DNA of 35,446 nucleotides from contig DATJAQ010000164.1 in NCBI GenBank assembly GCA_035516075.1, positions 1-35,446 on the forward strand, given 5' to 3'. The notes below the pieces were generated by a model. The model did not search any database and was not told where the DNA came from. It saw nothing but the letters and a program-made list of their open reading frames with translations. The stretch's first letter is position 1. The number at the start of each line of letters is the position of its first letter. The DNA comes from Gp13-AA77 sp035516075. GTDB taxonomy: Bacteria; Acidobacteriota; Terriglobia; UBA7540. Below, in pieces: positions 7,321 through 14,570 of the stretch. The position numbers and the translations under genes are program-made.

Positions 7321-8244
7321 TTACACCCTCAGAGGCACCTGGATCAGCAGCGCCGTCCCCTGGGCGGGGAAAGTTCTGATTTGAACCGATCCGCCGAGCG
7401 CCCGCAGGCGCTCCTGAATTCCCCGGAGGCCAAGCCCATCTCCTGCGGCCGAGGCGGCGGAGGGATCAAACCCGATTCCGTCGTCCTCCACTGAGCAATG
7501 GAGCGTTTTCCCGGCCAGCCTGACGCCGATGCTCACCCGCCGGGCCTTGGCGTGCCGCATCACGTTGGTGAGCGCCTCCTGGACCACACGATAGAGCGCA
7601 GTCTCCACCGCGGGCGGGAGGCGCCCCGGGGTCGAGCCCTCCACCGCGATCTCGAGGCCGGCCCGCTTCGACACTCCCTCGGCCAGAAAATGCAGGGCCG
7701 GGCAAAGGCCCAGCTCGTCCAGGATAATGGGGCGCAGTTCGTGGGAGAGCTGGCGCAAATGTTCCTCAATCTCGTCCAGGCGCCGGTGGATTGGCTCCAG
7801 ACGTTTGCGCAGGGGCCGAGACAAGCCGCGCTCGACGGCGGCGAGGTCGATGCGGAGCGCCACCAGAAGCTGGCCGGACTCGTCGTGCAGAGCGTGTGCG
7901 ATCCTTTTGGCCTCCATCTCCATCATCTCGTTGAGGTGGAGCAGGGTCCGGTGCGCGTCCCGGTATCCGCGGTGCGTCATCTCGAAGGGAGTGAGGCTCT
8001 CCACAAAAAAGCGCACGCTTTGCTCCAGGGTCGCGGCACTCGCTTCCACGGTCGGCCTCGAGCGCACGCGCGACGCCACGGCTTCGTGATACAGGGCCGC
8101 CATGTCGAGTACGCCCAGCCCTTCGTCCAAAGCCCCTCGACCCAGCTCGTAGGCGCGTTGAAGAGCGGCTTCCCCGCCGCCGGCGGCATACTGCCGCAGG
8201 GCCGTCGCATACTTCCGCCGCAATCCGTCGGCCTGACGTTTCAA
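7321..8244 (-). CDS. Histidine kinase (HisKA_3) with RsbU-like N-terminal domain
   Basis: Residues of about 1-85 resemble the RsbU N-terminal domain, which in Bacillus RsbU binds RsbT (KYATALRQYAAGGGEAAL, AYELGRGALDEGLGVLDM). A coiled linker follows. Then comes a HisKA_3 dimerisation helix with the phospho-acceptor His in RIAHALHDESGQ, and a HATPase_c domain with the N box (VVQEALTNVMRHA), DDGIGFD and GLGLRGIQERL. No membrane segment is visible, so it is cytoplasmic. I prefer the TTG start at 8244: it overlaps the rsbX stop as TTGA and has GGAG 8 bp upstream. A TTG at 8262 would add six residues. The architecture suggests that RsbT activates this kinase in place of an RsbU phosphatase. Gene order and domain swap are seen; activation is inferred. 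Confidence 0.88.
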   Translation of the reverse strand: MKRQADGLRRKYATALRQYAAGGGEAALQRAYELGRGALDEGLGVLDMAALYHEAVASRVRSRPTVEASAATLEQSVRFFVESLTPFEMTHRGYRDAHRTLLHLNEMMEMEAKRIAHALHDESGQLLVALRIDLAAVERGLSRPLRKRLEPIHRRLDEIEEHLRQLSHELRPIILDELGLCPALHFLAEGVSKRAGLEIAVEGSTPGRLPPAVETALYRVVQEALTNVMRHAKARRVSIGVRLAGKTLHCSVEDDGIGFDPSAASAAGDGLGLRGIQERLRALGGSVQIRTFPAQGTALLIQVPLRV

Positions 8245-8858
8245 GCGGCACGCTCCACGCAACGCGCCACCAGCACCAGGGCATCGTCCGTACCCTTGGT
8301 ATAGAGCGCGAGGATGCGGGTGGCGATCTTGCTAGCGGGATCGCTCAAAATCAGCCCTTCGGTAAAGCCGCTGCGAATGCCGTCGGTGGCGAAAATCAAA
8401 GTGTCGCCCGCCGACACCGGAAACACAGATGCCCGCAAGGGAGGCAACTGGTGGCCCACAACCCCGCCGCGCAGCACCAGCGCTTCCTGCTCCGGGCCGC
8501 TTCCCGCTCCCGAATGCAGCAGAAAACCCTCAACGTTGCCCACGCCAAGGCAGGTCACCGTGCGATCGCGCCAGTTGAACTTTGCCAGGCTCATCACCGC
8601 GCCGCGCGTGCCGGCCAGCTCGGCGTGACACCTTTGAAGGAGAGGAATCACCGACTCGTCCGCATAACGCTCCAAAGTGGCCGCCGCCATGCAGGCAGCG
8701 CGGGCGGCGTCGGCGCCGTGTCCCAAGCCGTCCACCGCTGCCACCAGCGCGCCATTCCGAAAGCGCTTCACCAGGTGGCGGTCCCCCGACTCCGATTCGC
8801 CGGCCTGCGCCCGTGCGGCGACACCGCAATCCAGAATAAGGCTTCTCAGCTTCTCCAT
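8241..8858 (-). CDS. rsbX: RsbX-like PP2C phosphatase of the stressosome
   Basis: This is a 205-residue PP2C/SpoIIE-type Ser/Thr phosphatase of minimal size. Metal-binding acids are in SGDRH (Asp26), VAAVDGLGHGAD (Asp43), LIFATDGIRSGF and GTDDALVLVAR. In Bacillus, RsbX dephosphorylates RsbS and RsbR and resets the stressosome. The family match and the position right after rsbT support the same job here. Its start overlaps the rsbT 3' end by 13 bp and its stop overlaps the kinase start, so it is translationally coupled on both sides. Confidence 0.88.
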   Translation of the reverse strand: MEKLRSLILDCGVAARAQAGESESGDRHLVKRFRNGALVAAVDGLGHGADAARAACMAAATLERYADESVIPLLQRCHAELAGTRGAVMSLAKFNWRDRTVTCLGVGNVEGFLLHSGAGSGPEQEALVLRGGVVGHQLPPLRASVFPVSAGDTLIFATDGIRSGFTEGLILSDPASKIATRILALYTKGTDDALVLVARCVERAA

Positions 8859-9256
8859 TTTTCAATCATTACCGTGGTGCCGTGGCCCACTTTCGAATCG
8901 ATTTCAAACTCATCCATAAGCCGCCGGACTCCGGGCAAACCGAGCCCCAGGCTGCCCGAGGTGGAGAAGCCCACTTGCATGGCGCGCTCGACGTTCCGGA
9001 TGCCGGGGCCCTCGTCCCGCGCGATCACCCTGATGCCGCGATTGCCGCCGCCCTCCGCCGGCATAATGATGATCTCACCGCGCTTGGCGTAACGCACAAT
9101 GTTACGCGCCAGTTCGGAGATGGCGGTGGCGATAATCGCCAGATCGGTGAACTGGAAGCCCACCTCGGCGGCCACTTCGCGCCCTTTCTGGCGCGCGGTC
9201 ACGATGTCCGTGTCGCTCGAGATGAGCACGCGCAATTCTTGGCCTACCAAATTCAC
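8846..9256 (-). CDS. rsbT: RsbT-like switch protein kinase
   Basis: This is a 136-residue GHKL-fold Ser/Thr kinase. The N box (ISELARNIVRYA), ADP-binding loop (ARDEGPGI) and glycine-rich lid (SLGLGLPGVRRLMDEF) are all intact, as expected for an active RsbT rather than a pure anti-sigma factor. RsbT is held by RsbR/RsbS in the stressosome. On stress it phosphorylates them, is released and activates a partner. The start is GTG 9256, with a possible TTG two codons later that has better spacing from AGGTG. It lies 45 bp after rsbS in the same operon. Confidence 0.92.
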   Translation of the reverse strand: MNLVGQELRVLISSDTDIVTARQKGREVAAEVGFQFTDLAIIATAISELARNIVRYAKRGEIIIMPAEGGGNRGIRVIARDEGPGIRNVERAMQVGFSTSGSLGLGLPGVRRLMDEFEIDSKVGHGTTVMIEKWRS

Positions 9257-9301
9257 CTCGTCCGGCTGGGGCTCGCGTGCTACCGGAGGCCGCGCCCCGC
9301 G

Positions 9302-9667
9302 TCACGCCCCCCGGGCGTCGATCCTCTCGTCCAGGAAGGCAAGCCCTTCCTCCAGATCCAGGGCTGTGGCGACGCCTTCCAGGTTGAGTCCCAACTGCAC
9401 CATCGCGAACGCCACCTCGGGCTGGATGCCCACGATGACGGTCTCGGCCCCGCGCAGGCGGATCATGTGGGCGAGATCGCGCAGCGTGCGGGAAGCGAAG
9501 GAATCCATGACGTCGAGCGCCGTCACGTCCACAATGACGCCCCGCGAGCGGAACTTGCCGACCCGCGCCACCAGCGCGTCTCTGAGTTTCACCAGGTCGG
9601 CGTCCGTCAGCGCGGCTTGAATGGTGGCAATGAGATAGTCGTGTTGCTTCAGAATGGGCACTTCCAT
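9302..9667 (-). CDS. rsbS: RsbS stressosome scaffold, STAS domain
   Basis: This is a 121-residue single STAS-domain protein. The opening, MEVPILKQHDYLIATIQAAL, is typical of RsbS. The motif DVTALDVMDSFASRTL holds Ser56, corresponding to the Ser phosphorylated by RsbT in Bacillus RsbS. RsbS co-assembles with RsbR paralogues into the large icosahedral stressosome and sequesters RsbT. It is separated from rsbR by only 12 bp. Confidence 0.93.
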   Translation of the reverse strand: MEVPILKQHDYLIATIQAALTDADLVKLRDALVARVGKFRSRGVIVDVTALDVMDSFASRTLRDLAHMIRLRGAETVIVGIQPEVAFAMVQLGLNLEGVATALDLEEGLAFLDERIDARGA

Positions 9668-9679
9668 GGCTGGCTTCCT

Positions 9680-10585
9680 TTACGACTTGTGGCTGGCCTC
9701 ACCCATGGGGACCACTTTATAGCCCAGAAGGCGTTCGGCCTCTTCGATGCCGCCCTGCAGGTCTCCCACCGTGTTCATCTTCCCGAGGTCCACTCCGATC
9801 GTCACCAGCGTCTGGGCGATTTCGGGTGACAGCCCGGTGACAATCACCGTGGCGCCCAGCAGCCGGGAGGCTTCGACGGTCTGCACCAGGTGGTTGGCGA
9901 CGTTCGAGTCCAGGGCGGCCACGCCGGTGATGTCGATCACCACCACCTTGGCGCGGTTGGTGCGGATGCCGCGCAGAAGCTGTTCGGTGAGCTGCCGCGC
10001 CCGCTGGGGATCGATGGCGCCGATGATGGGAAGAATCAGCAGGCGCTCGCGCACCTGGAGCACGGGCGTGGAGAGCTCGCGAATCGCCTCCTGCTGTTCG
10101 CGGATGATGCGCTCGCGCTCCTGAACGAAGCCGACGGCCACGGTGTTGGCAATCCGGTTGGCCGCGGGCTCGTAGGCGTCCAGAATGCGATTCAACTTGT
10201 TGAAGTCGTCCTGATATTTCGCGAACAAGGAGCGCGCCAGCACGTCGCGAAGCAGGAGCACGATGCCCACCACTTCGTGCGTTTCCACGCCCCGCGGGAT
10301 GATGCGTTCCGATAGGTTGCGGGCGTAGGCTTGCAAGGCTTCGAAGGTCCCCGTCTCCAGGGCCTCCACGTAGTTGTCGTAGACGGAGGTGGCCTCGGCG
10401 AAGATTTCCTCTTCCGTCATGGCGGTGAGCAGTTGCGCTTCGCGGATGCGGCGCGCCCATTCCTGGCGGAGTTGGGTGCGGTTCTGCCGAAGGTGCGCTA
10501 CCAGTTCACGCAGCAGCCCGGCAGTGGATTCGGTGGTGGGCTGAGGTTTCGGAGGCTGAACTCGCGCCTCCTTCTTGATTGCCAT
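9680..10585 (-). CDS. rsbR: RsbR-type stressosome sensor (N-terminal sensor plus C-terminal STAS)
   Basis: The start at ATG 10585 follows a strong GGGAGGAG site; the longer frame to 10675 lacks this and is not coding-like. Of 301 residues, about 20-165 form an all-helical N-terminal sensor-like domain (AHLRQNRTQLRQEWARRI, ETHEVVGIVLLLRDVLARSL), closer to the RsbRD type than to the globin fold of RsbRA. A linker helix (RERIIREQQEAIRELSTP) follows, then a STAS domain (about 172-290). In the STAS domain, VIDITGVAALDSNVANHL carries Ser227 at a likely RsbT phosphorylation position. RsbR projects its N-terminal domain from the stressosome surface as the stress input. It is the first gene of the operon, so the promoter should lie upstream of 10585. 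Confidence 0.92.
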   Translation of the reverse strand: MAIKKEARVQPPKPQPTTESTAGLLRELVAHLRQNRTQLRQEWARRIREAQLLTAMTEEEIFAEATSVYDNYVEALETGTFEALQAYARNLSERIIPRGVETHEVVGIVLLLRDVLARSLFAKYQDDFNKLNRILDAYEPAANRIANTVAVGFVQERERIIREQQEAIRELSTPVLQVRERLLILPIIGAIDPQRARQLTEQLLRGIRTNRAKVVVIDITGVAALDSNVANHLVQTVEASRLLGATVIVTGLSPEIAQTLVTIGVDLGKMNTVGDLQGGIEEAERLLGYKVVPMGEASHKS

Positions 10586-11159
10586 CGGGTGCTCCTCCCT
10601 GGAAAAGTTGGTCCCCGGCCCGCGGCGCCGCTGCCCGGAGTGCTCGCGCCCTGGCGGGAGCCAAAAGAATACCATACGTGGCTAAACTACCTGCCGTGCT
10701 CTGGCACGAGCCCGACCCCGCCCCGTCCAACGCCGTGCAAATGGTTCTCAGCAATCTCGCGAAGGTAGAGCGGTGGCAAGCTGCAGCACGTAGTCAGGTT
10801 GGCGCCTTTAACCGCCCACCCCCGGAACGCGGCGATCGGTAGACGCTGGGCGAACTCGGCGGGCCGTCAGGCACCTCACGCGCCGTCCCGGCGGTGCGGC
10901 CGGTGATCCCTAAGTTGGCGGGAATTTCCATCACCACCCTCCGGCGAGAGACGATACATCCGGCTGCCTCTGAAGGCAACTGTGCGCCCGCCGGCCGCTC
11001 GCGATTGCGAGCGACATCGCGCGGGCGCCGCTTCGGCTGGTTTTTGGGGGCGGGTGCGCGGGTGGGCCGGCCACGCGCCGGGGGCAGCCGGGCCATCGCT
11101 TATCTGCCCGAACGGACCGGGATCATCGCTGCAAGCTGCTCATTTTATGAAGGTTGTTC
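10586..11159. other. Non-coding gap upstream of rsbR
   Basis: This is a 574-bp GC-rich gap between the 3' end of the PAP2-like gene and the rsbR start. Short ORFs on both strands show no family signature, ribosome-binding site or coding bias that I trust. It should hold the stressosome operon promoter, but I see no convincing -35/-10 pair. A small hairpin, GCTCGC-GATT-GCGAGC, lies near 10998. Confidence 0.4.
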
Positions 11160-11891
11160 CTAGTTGGCGGAGACCGGCGAGGGGCAGGTGGGTTGGGTGC
11201 CGCCCGCGGGTGGCGATGGGGCGGGCGACAGGTATCGGGCGAATCGCCGGTCGAGCGCCGGCGAAAGCCGGTCCGAGAGGTGGGCTACGTAGAGCGCCGC
11301 AACGATGGCGGTGAAGACGTCCATCGTATAGTGCGCTCTCAACGCTAGAACCGCGACCGCCTCGAAAACAACGACTATCCCGGCCAGCATTGTCAGCCAG
11401 CGCCGCCGCAGGCGCGCCACTTCCGTGGCGGCCAGGACGGCGATGGAGGTGTGGGCGGAGAAGAAAAAGTCGTTGGCCACGTTGTAGGTAACCAGCAGCG
11501 ACGGAAACCCTGGATAGTGCCAAATGATGTTCTGGGGAGCAGGCAGAGCGCAGAGGGCTTCCATTAACTGACGCAGCCCGAGCAGGATGGCAAGGCCGAG
11601 CAAAGGGCGGACGCTACGCCCCACGATCCATTCCCCGAAAAGAAACAAGGCCATCAGGTCTACAAAGCCGGAGCTCACAATCAGCAGCGCGTTGGCCGCG
11701 CCGGGGTGCTGCACCAGATAGTGGTTCAGGGGTGCGGTGAGCGTGAGCAGGCCGTCGCCGATTCCGGAAGACGGCAGAGACCTGCTGCCGATCAGCGCCT
11801 GCGTCCCGAACCAGGCGCCGATGGCGATGGCGGTCACAAGGATCCGGAGCGCCAGCGCCCCGCCCTTTCTCGCACTGTCTGTAGACGCCAT
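11160..11891 (-). CDS. PAP2-type membrane phosphatase / sphingomyelin-synthase-like protein
   Basis: From ATG 11891 this is a 243-residue multi-pass membrane protein with about six hydrophobic segments. Two catalytic motifs of the PAP2_C type are visible: NDFFFSAHTSIAVLAATE, with its His in SAHTS, and RAHYTMDVFTAI, with His and Asp in HYTMD. This matches the lipid phosphatase/phosphotransferase family related to sphingomyelin and inositol-phosphorylceramide synthases. The likely role is phospholipid headgroup removal or transfer in the membrane; the substrate is unknown. An upstream GTG (11912) would add seven residues. The tail after about residue 225 is Pro/Ser-rich. Confidence 0.75.
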   Translation of the reverse strand: MASTDSARKGGALALRILVTAIAIGAWFGTQALIGSRSLPSSGIGDGLLTLTAPLNHYLVQHPGAANALLIVSSGFVDLMALFLFGEWIVGRSVRPLLGLAILLGLRQLMEALCALPAPQNIIWHYPGFPSLLVTYNVANDFFFSAHTSIAVLAATEVARLRRRWLTMLAGIVVVFEAVAVLALRAHYTMDVFTAIVAALYVAHLSDRLSPALDRRFARYLSPAPSPPAGGTQPTCPSPVSAN

Positions 11892-11979
11892 GGGATTAAA
11901 CCTTAGCCGCACGGTTTCAATTGAGCCCTTGGTCCCGGAGTCGCCCGGCGAGGCTGACGCCCATCGGCCCGGGCCGCTT

Positions 11980-12576
11980 TCAGGGAGTCAGGCCGATCCG
12001 GCGAATGATCTCGTCAAAGCGCGGGTCAGCGCGCAGATTGTCGAGGCCGGGCTCGTGCTTAAGGTACACCACGTAATCACAACGGTCCTGCACGGCCTGG
12101 TTCAGCCAGCGGAAAGCGTCATCCTTTTCGTCCAGGCCCGCCGCAATGCCTACCATTTCGCTGCGCGAGTAGCTGTCTGCCCACACCTGGGTCTGGTCGC
12201 TCACCTGGGTAAGTTGGGCGTTGATGCGCACCTCATTGCCGCTGTGCTCGGTAACGCTTCCTCCCAGGACGTATTGCACCCTGAGATCGCGTTTAATCTG
12301 ATCGATGCTCTTGCCCTTCTCATTTCGCGCCGAGTCCGGGCCGATCACGCCCAGGCTTTCGGGATGCAGCCGCCCCAGTTCGGTGGTGAGTTCTGCGGTG
12401 AATTCGGGCCCGAAGTACTCCTGACGCTGGTCGCCGCTTAAATTCTCGAACGGGAGCACGGCCAGCATCACTTTGAGCTGGAGCTTTGGCGAGACTGGCC
12501 GGTAACTCCAAGTCGCGTAAGCGATTAGGGCGCCGAGCAGCGCTGCGGCCGCCAATTTGGCGGTTCGCGGCGTCAC
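11980..12576 (-). pseudogene. TolB-like/TPR half of a broken regulator, internally deleted
   Basis: This reads in the same frame as the HTH ORF just upstream, separated from it by one TAG codon and ten sense codons (KKLIAAVEQR). It starts with a membrane helix (about 6-24), then a TolB_N-like domain (LAVLPFENLSGDQRQEYFGP, IGPDSARN, VQYVLGGSVTEH, QVWADSYSR). The text then jumps directly to what looks like the last repeat of a TPR protein (DEKDDAFRWLNQAVQ, LRADPRFDEIIRRIGL). Intact relatives as I know them carry several TPRs between these parts, so a large internal deletion is likely. It could still be translated from GTG 12576 as a membrane-anchored fragment. Confidence 0.7.
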
Positions 12577-12606
12577 GCGCTGCTCTACGGCCGCTATGAG
12601 CTTCTT

Positions 12607-12858
12607 CTACCCGTCGGGTTGGTCGACCGGTTCCTGATTCCTCACCCAGGCGTCGAGTTCAGGTTTGTAGGCATACACCCGGGCGCCAAGCCGGTGGATG
12701 GGGAGGTCCTTGATCTCCTCCCAGCGCTGGGCCGTGCGCTGCTCCACCTTCAGGTAAGCCGCGATTTCGCCCCACGTGTCCAGACGGCCGTCCACGGGCG
12801 GCGTCTGCTGCGCCTGGCGCGCGTTCGGGTTGGAGCCCTCGTTGGCCACCACGCCCAA
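12607..12858 (-). CDS. Excisionase/MerR-like HTH domain, N-terminal piece of the broken regulator
   Basis: The 83 residues contain LDTWGEIAAYLKVEQRTAQR, followed by WEEIKDLPIHRLGARVYAY and KPELDAW. This is the winged-helix domain usually fused in Acidobacteria to a membrane helix, TolB_N and TPR or WD40 repeats. The frame ends at TAG 12607-12609 and continues open for 198 more codons, so the stop looks like a point mutation in a longer gene. Starts TTG 12858 and GTG 12852 are possible, with no strong ribosome-binding site. As a free domain it might still bind DNA. Confidence 0.7.
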   Translation of the reverse strand: MGVVANEGSNPNARQAQQTPPVDGRLDTWGEIAAYLKVEQRTAQRWEEIKDLPIHRLGARVYAYKPELDAWVRNQEPVDQPDG

Positions 12859-13246
12859 CTTTCGGTTCGAGCGACTACGTTGCGGCGATCTTAGTTTACG
12901 CAGCCATTGTTTTGCAAGCTGTGCGTTTCGGCACTCGCTCGCCGCAGAAGATCGCAGGGCTGGCCTTCACCCCGGCATTTGGCCGCTGATCGGCGCCCGC
13001 GCCGAAGTGTCCAATAATCGTACACTTTTAAGGTTTTGAACCAGTTGGTGTTTTTGCTAGGCTCGTGTTGATTCTACAGGAGTTAGTGCGAGATATGGCG
13101 GTTTTCCGCATGTGAATCGGGACGCGTGGGCTTTCCGAGAGTCGCCGCCGACCTCATGAAGTCGCGCCTCGACATCGAACTTCGCGTTGCAACTTTTCCC
13201 CTTATTCAACCCCTGAGGCGAAGCACCCCTCTGATGCCAGAGGTCG
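12859..13246. other. Non-coding gap between the GH20 gene and the broken regulator
   Basis: This 388-bp gap holds one copy of the TGTCCA-N7-TACACTTTT motif (13008-13029), in an A/T-richer patch around 13010-13080. No ORF with a recognisable product is present. Confidence 0.5.
13008..13029 (+). repeat. Dispersed 22-bp motif, copy 1
   Basis: The sequence is TGTCCA-ATAATCG-TACACTTTT. With flanks it reads as an inverted repeat AAGTGT-N11-ACACTT, a form shared with copy 4. The other three copies are at 23762, 23965 and 24327. Confidence 0.6.
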
Positions 13247-14353
13247 TCAGCGGGACGACGAGCCCGCGCCGCCCGCTTCCCCGCCCTTCCTCATTTCGCT
13301 GAACAGCGTTTTGAACGCATCCACCGCGCCGGCGCTGTGATTCCCGGCCCCGGCCGTGCCGTAATAAGCGTTCAGGAAGTCCGCAGCCGACCCCCACGAA
13401 GTCTGGAGCATGCCGAGCATGCGCGGGGCGATGAGCTCGTTCGCATGGGCGCGCACCGAGCGGACGAGATCGAGCTCGCCGAGCGCGACCTCGCTCTTCT
13501 GCCAGGGCGCGGCCAGCACGCGAAATCCCTGCACGGCGAAGTAAGCGGCGGTGGGCGGGGCGGAGTCGTAGTGCCAGTCGCAAATAACGATGTCGCGCGG
13601 AATATCGTTGATGGCGGCCGCAGTGCCGTTCTGGCTGGCCTCCCATTCGCCGAGCCCAGTCACGTAGCCGTCGAGCAGGCGGTCGCCCCACATCCACATC
13701 TCGCGATGCGTCCCGGCGAGATGATCGTGCAGGGTGCGCACCTCCTGCGCGAACAGCTCGGCCCGGTTCCGCCCACGGCAGCGCGGGCAGTCGTCAGTGC
13801 CAAGCAGGAACACCTCGTCCATGCCCACGTGCACGGCGTCAGCCCCGCACGCGCCCGCGAGCTCATCGATCAGGTCGAAAACAACCTTGTGCACGTCAGG
13901 GTGCAGCGGGCAGTAACTCCGGCAGTAGATGCCCTGGTTGTTTGGATACTTGCCGGCCGTTTCGTCGAATTCCGGATGCGACCGCAACAGGCCGAACGTC
14001 TGCTGGGCCCACGACTGATGGCCCAGCAGGTTGATCAGTGGAATCAGGCGCACCCCGGACTCGCGCGCTGCCTGTGCGATGGCCTGCACGTCGGCCTTGG
14101 AGAGCGCATCCGCGTCGGCCACCTCCGGATGGCTGGCGAACTGGTAGCGGTAGTCGAACTCCATCACCAGAACGTTGACGCCCTCCTTCGGCAGCGCGTC
14201 CCGGATGAAGCGCACGCACAGCGGCACCTCGTCGGGCTTGGGCGCAGCCATGTGCAGACCCCGAATGGGAAGGGGCGCGGTGGCCGGGCGGGCGAAGCCG
14301 GACGCCAGCAGCAGGCAGAGCGCGGCGAGCTGGATTCTGATGGCATGCTTCAT
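13247..14353 (-). CDS. Exported glycoside hydrolase family 20 (beta-N-acetylhexosaminidase-like)
   Basis: The 368-residue protein has a signal peptide (MKHAIRIQLAALCLLLASG, cleaved near residue 24) and a GH20-type TIM barrel. The catalytic pair Asp179-Glu180 sits in ADAVHVGMDEV, the GH20 HxGxDE signature. The expected role is removal of terminal N-acetyl-hexosamine from chitin- or glycan-type substrates in the periplasm or outside. It is shorter than the usual multi-domain enzymes and lacks a clear N-terminal GH20b domain, so the substrate is uncertain. The start at 14353 has AGGAG at good spacing. The C-terminus is a low-complexity Gly/Ser tail. Confidence 0.82.
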   Translation of the reverse strand: MKHAIRIQLAALCLLLASGFARPATAPLPIRGLHMAAPKPDEVPLCVRFIRDALPKEGVNVLVMEFDYRYQFASHPEVADADALSKADVQAIAQAARESGVRLIPLINLLGHQSWAQQTFGLLRSHPEFDETAGKYPNNQGIYCRSYCPLHPDVHKVVFDLIDELAGACGADAVHVGMDEVFLLGTDDCPRCRGRNRAELFAQEVRTLHDHLAGTHREMWMWGDRLLDGYVTGLGEWEASQNGTAAAINDIPRDIVICDWHYDSAPPTAAYFAVQGFRVLAAPWQKSEVALGELDLVRSVRAHANELIAPRMLGMLQTSWGSAADFLNAYYGTAGAGNHSAGAVDAFKTLFSEMRKGGEAGGAGSSSR

Positions 14354-14570
14354 GCGAACTCCTTTTCATCCGTCTCGGAAGCCGGCCCGAAAGCACCAGG
14401 CGGCGCAGCCGAGACACGCGTTTGATTATAGTTCGTCGTGCGGAGAAGAGCCGGAGAGGCTGAAAGGCGCAGACTCTGCCCTGCCCGCTTTTGAATCGCC
14501 GGGAGGCGGCCGTCATCAACACGGGCGCGGGTGTAGGTGCGATGAAACGCTCGCGAGGCCAATATCCTCG

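Noticed and set aside
7370..7395. tRNA-like GATTTGAACC word
   Set aside because: It falls within the kinase coding sequence and has no surrounding cloverleaf arms; no tRNA gene was found anywhere in the window.
7498..9829. Plus-strand ORFs opposite the stressosome operon
   Set aside because: All lie antisense to genes with complete family motifs and show the biased composition of shadow frames.
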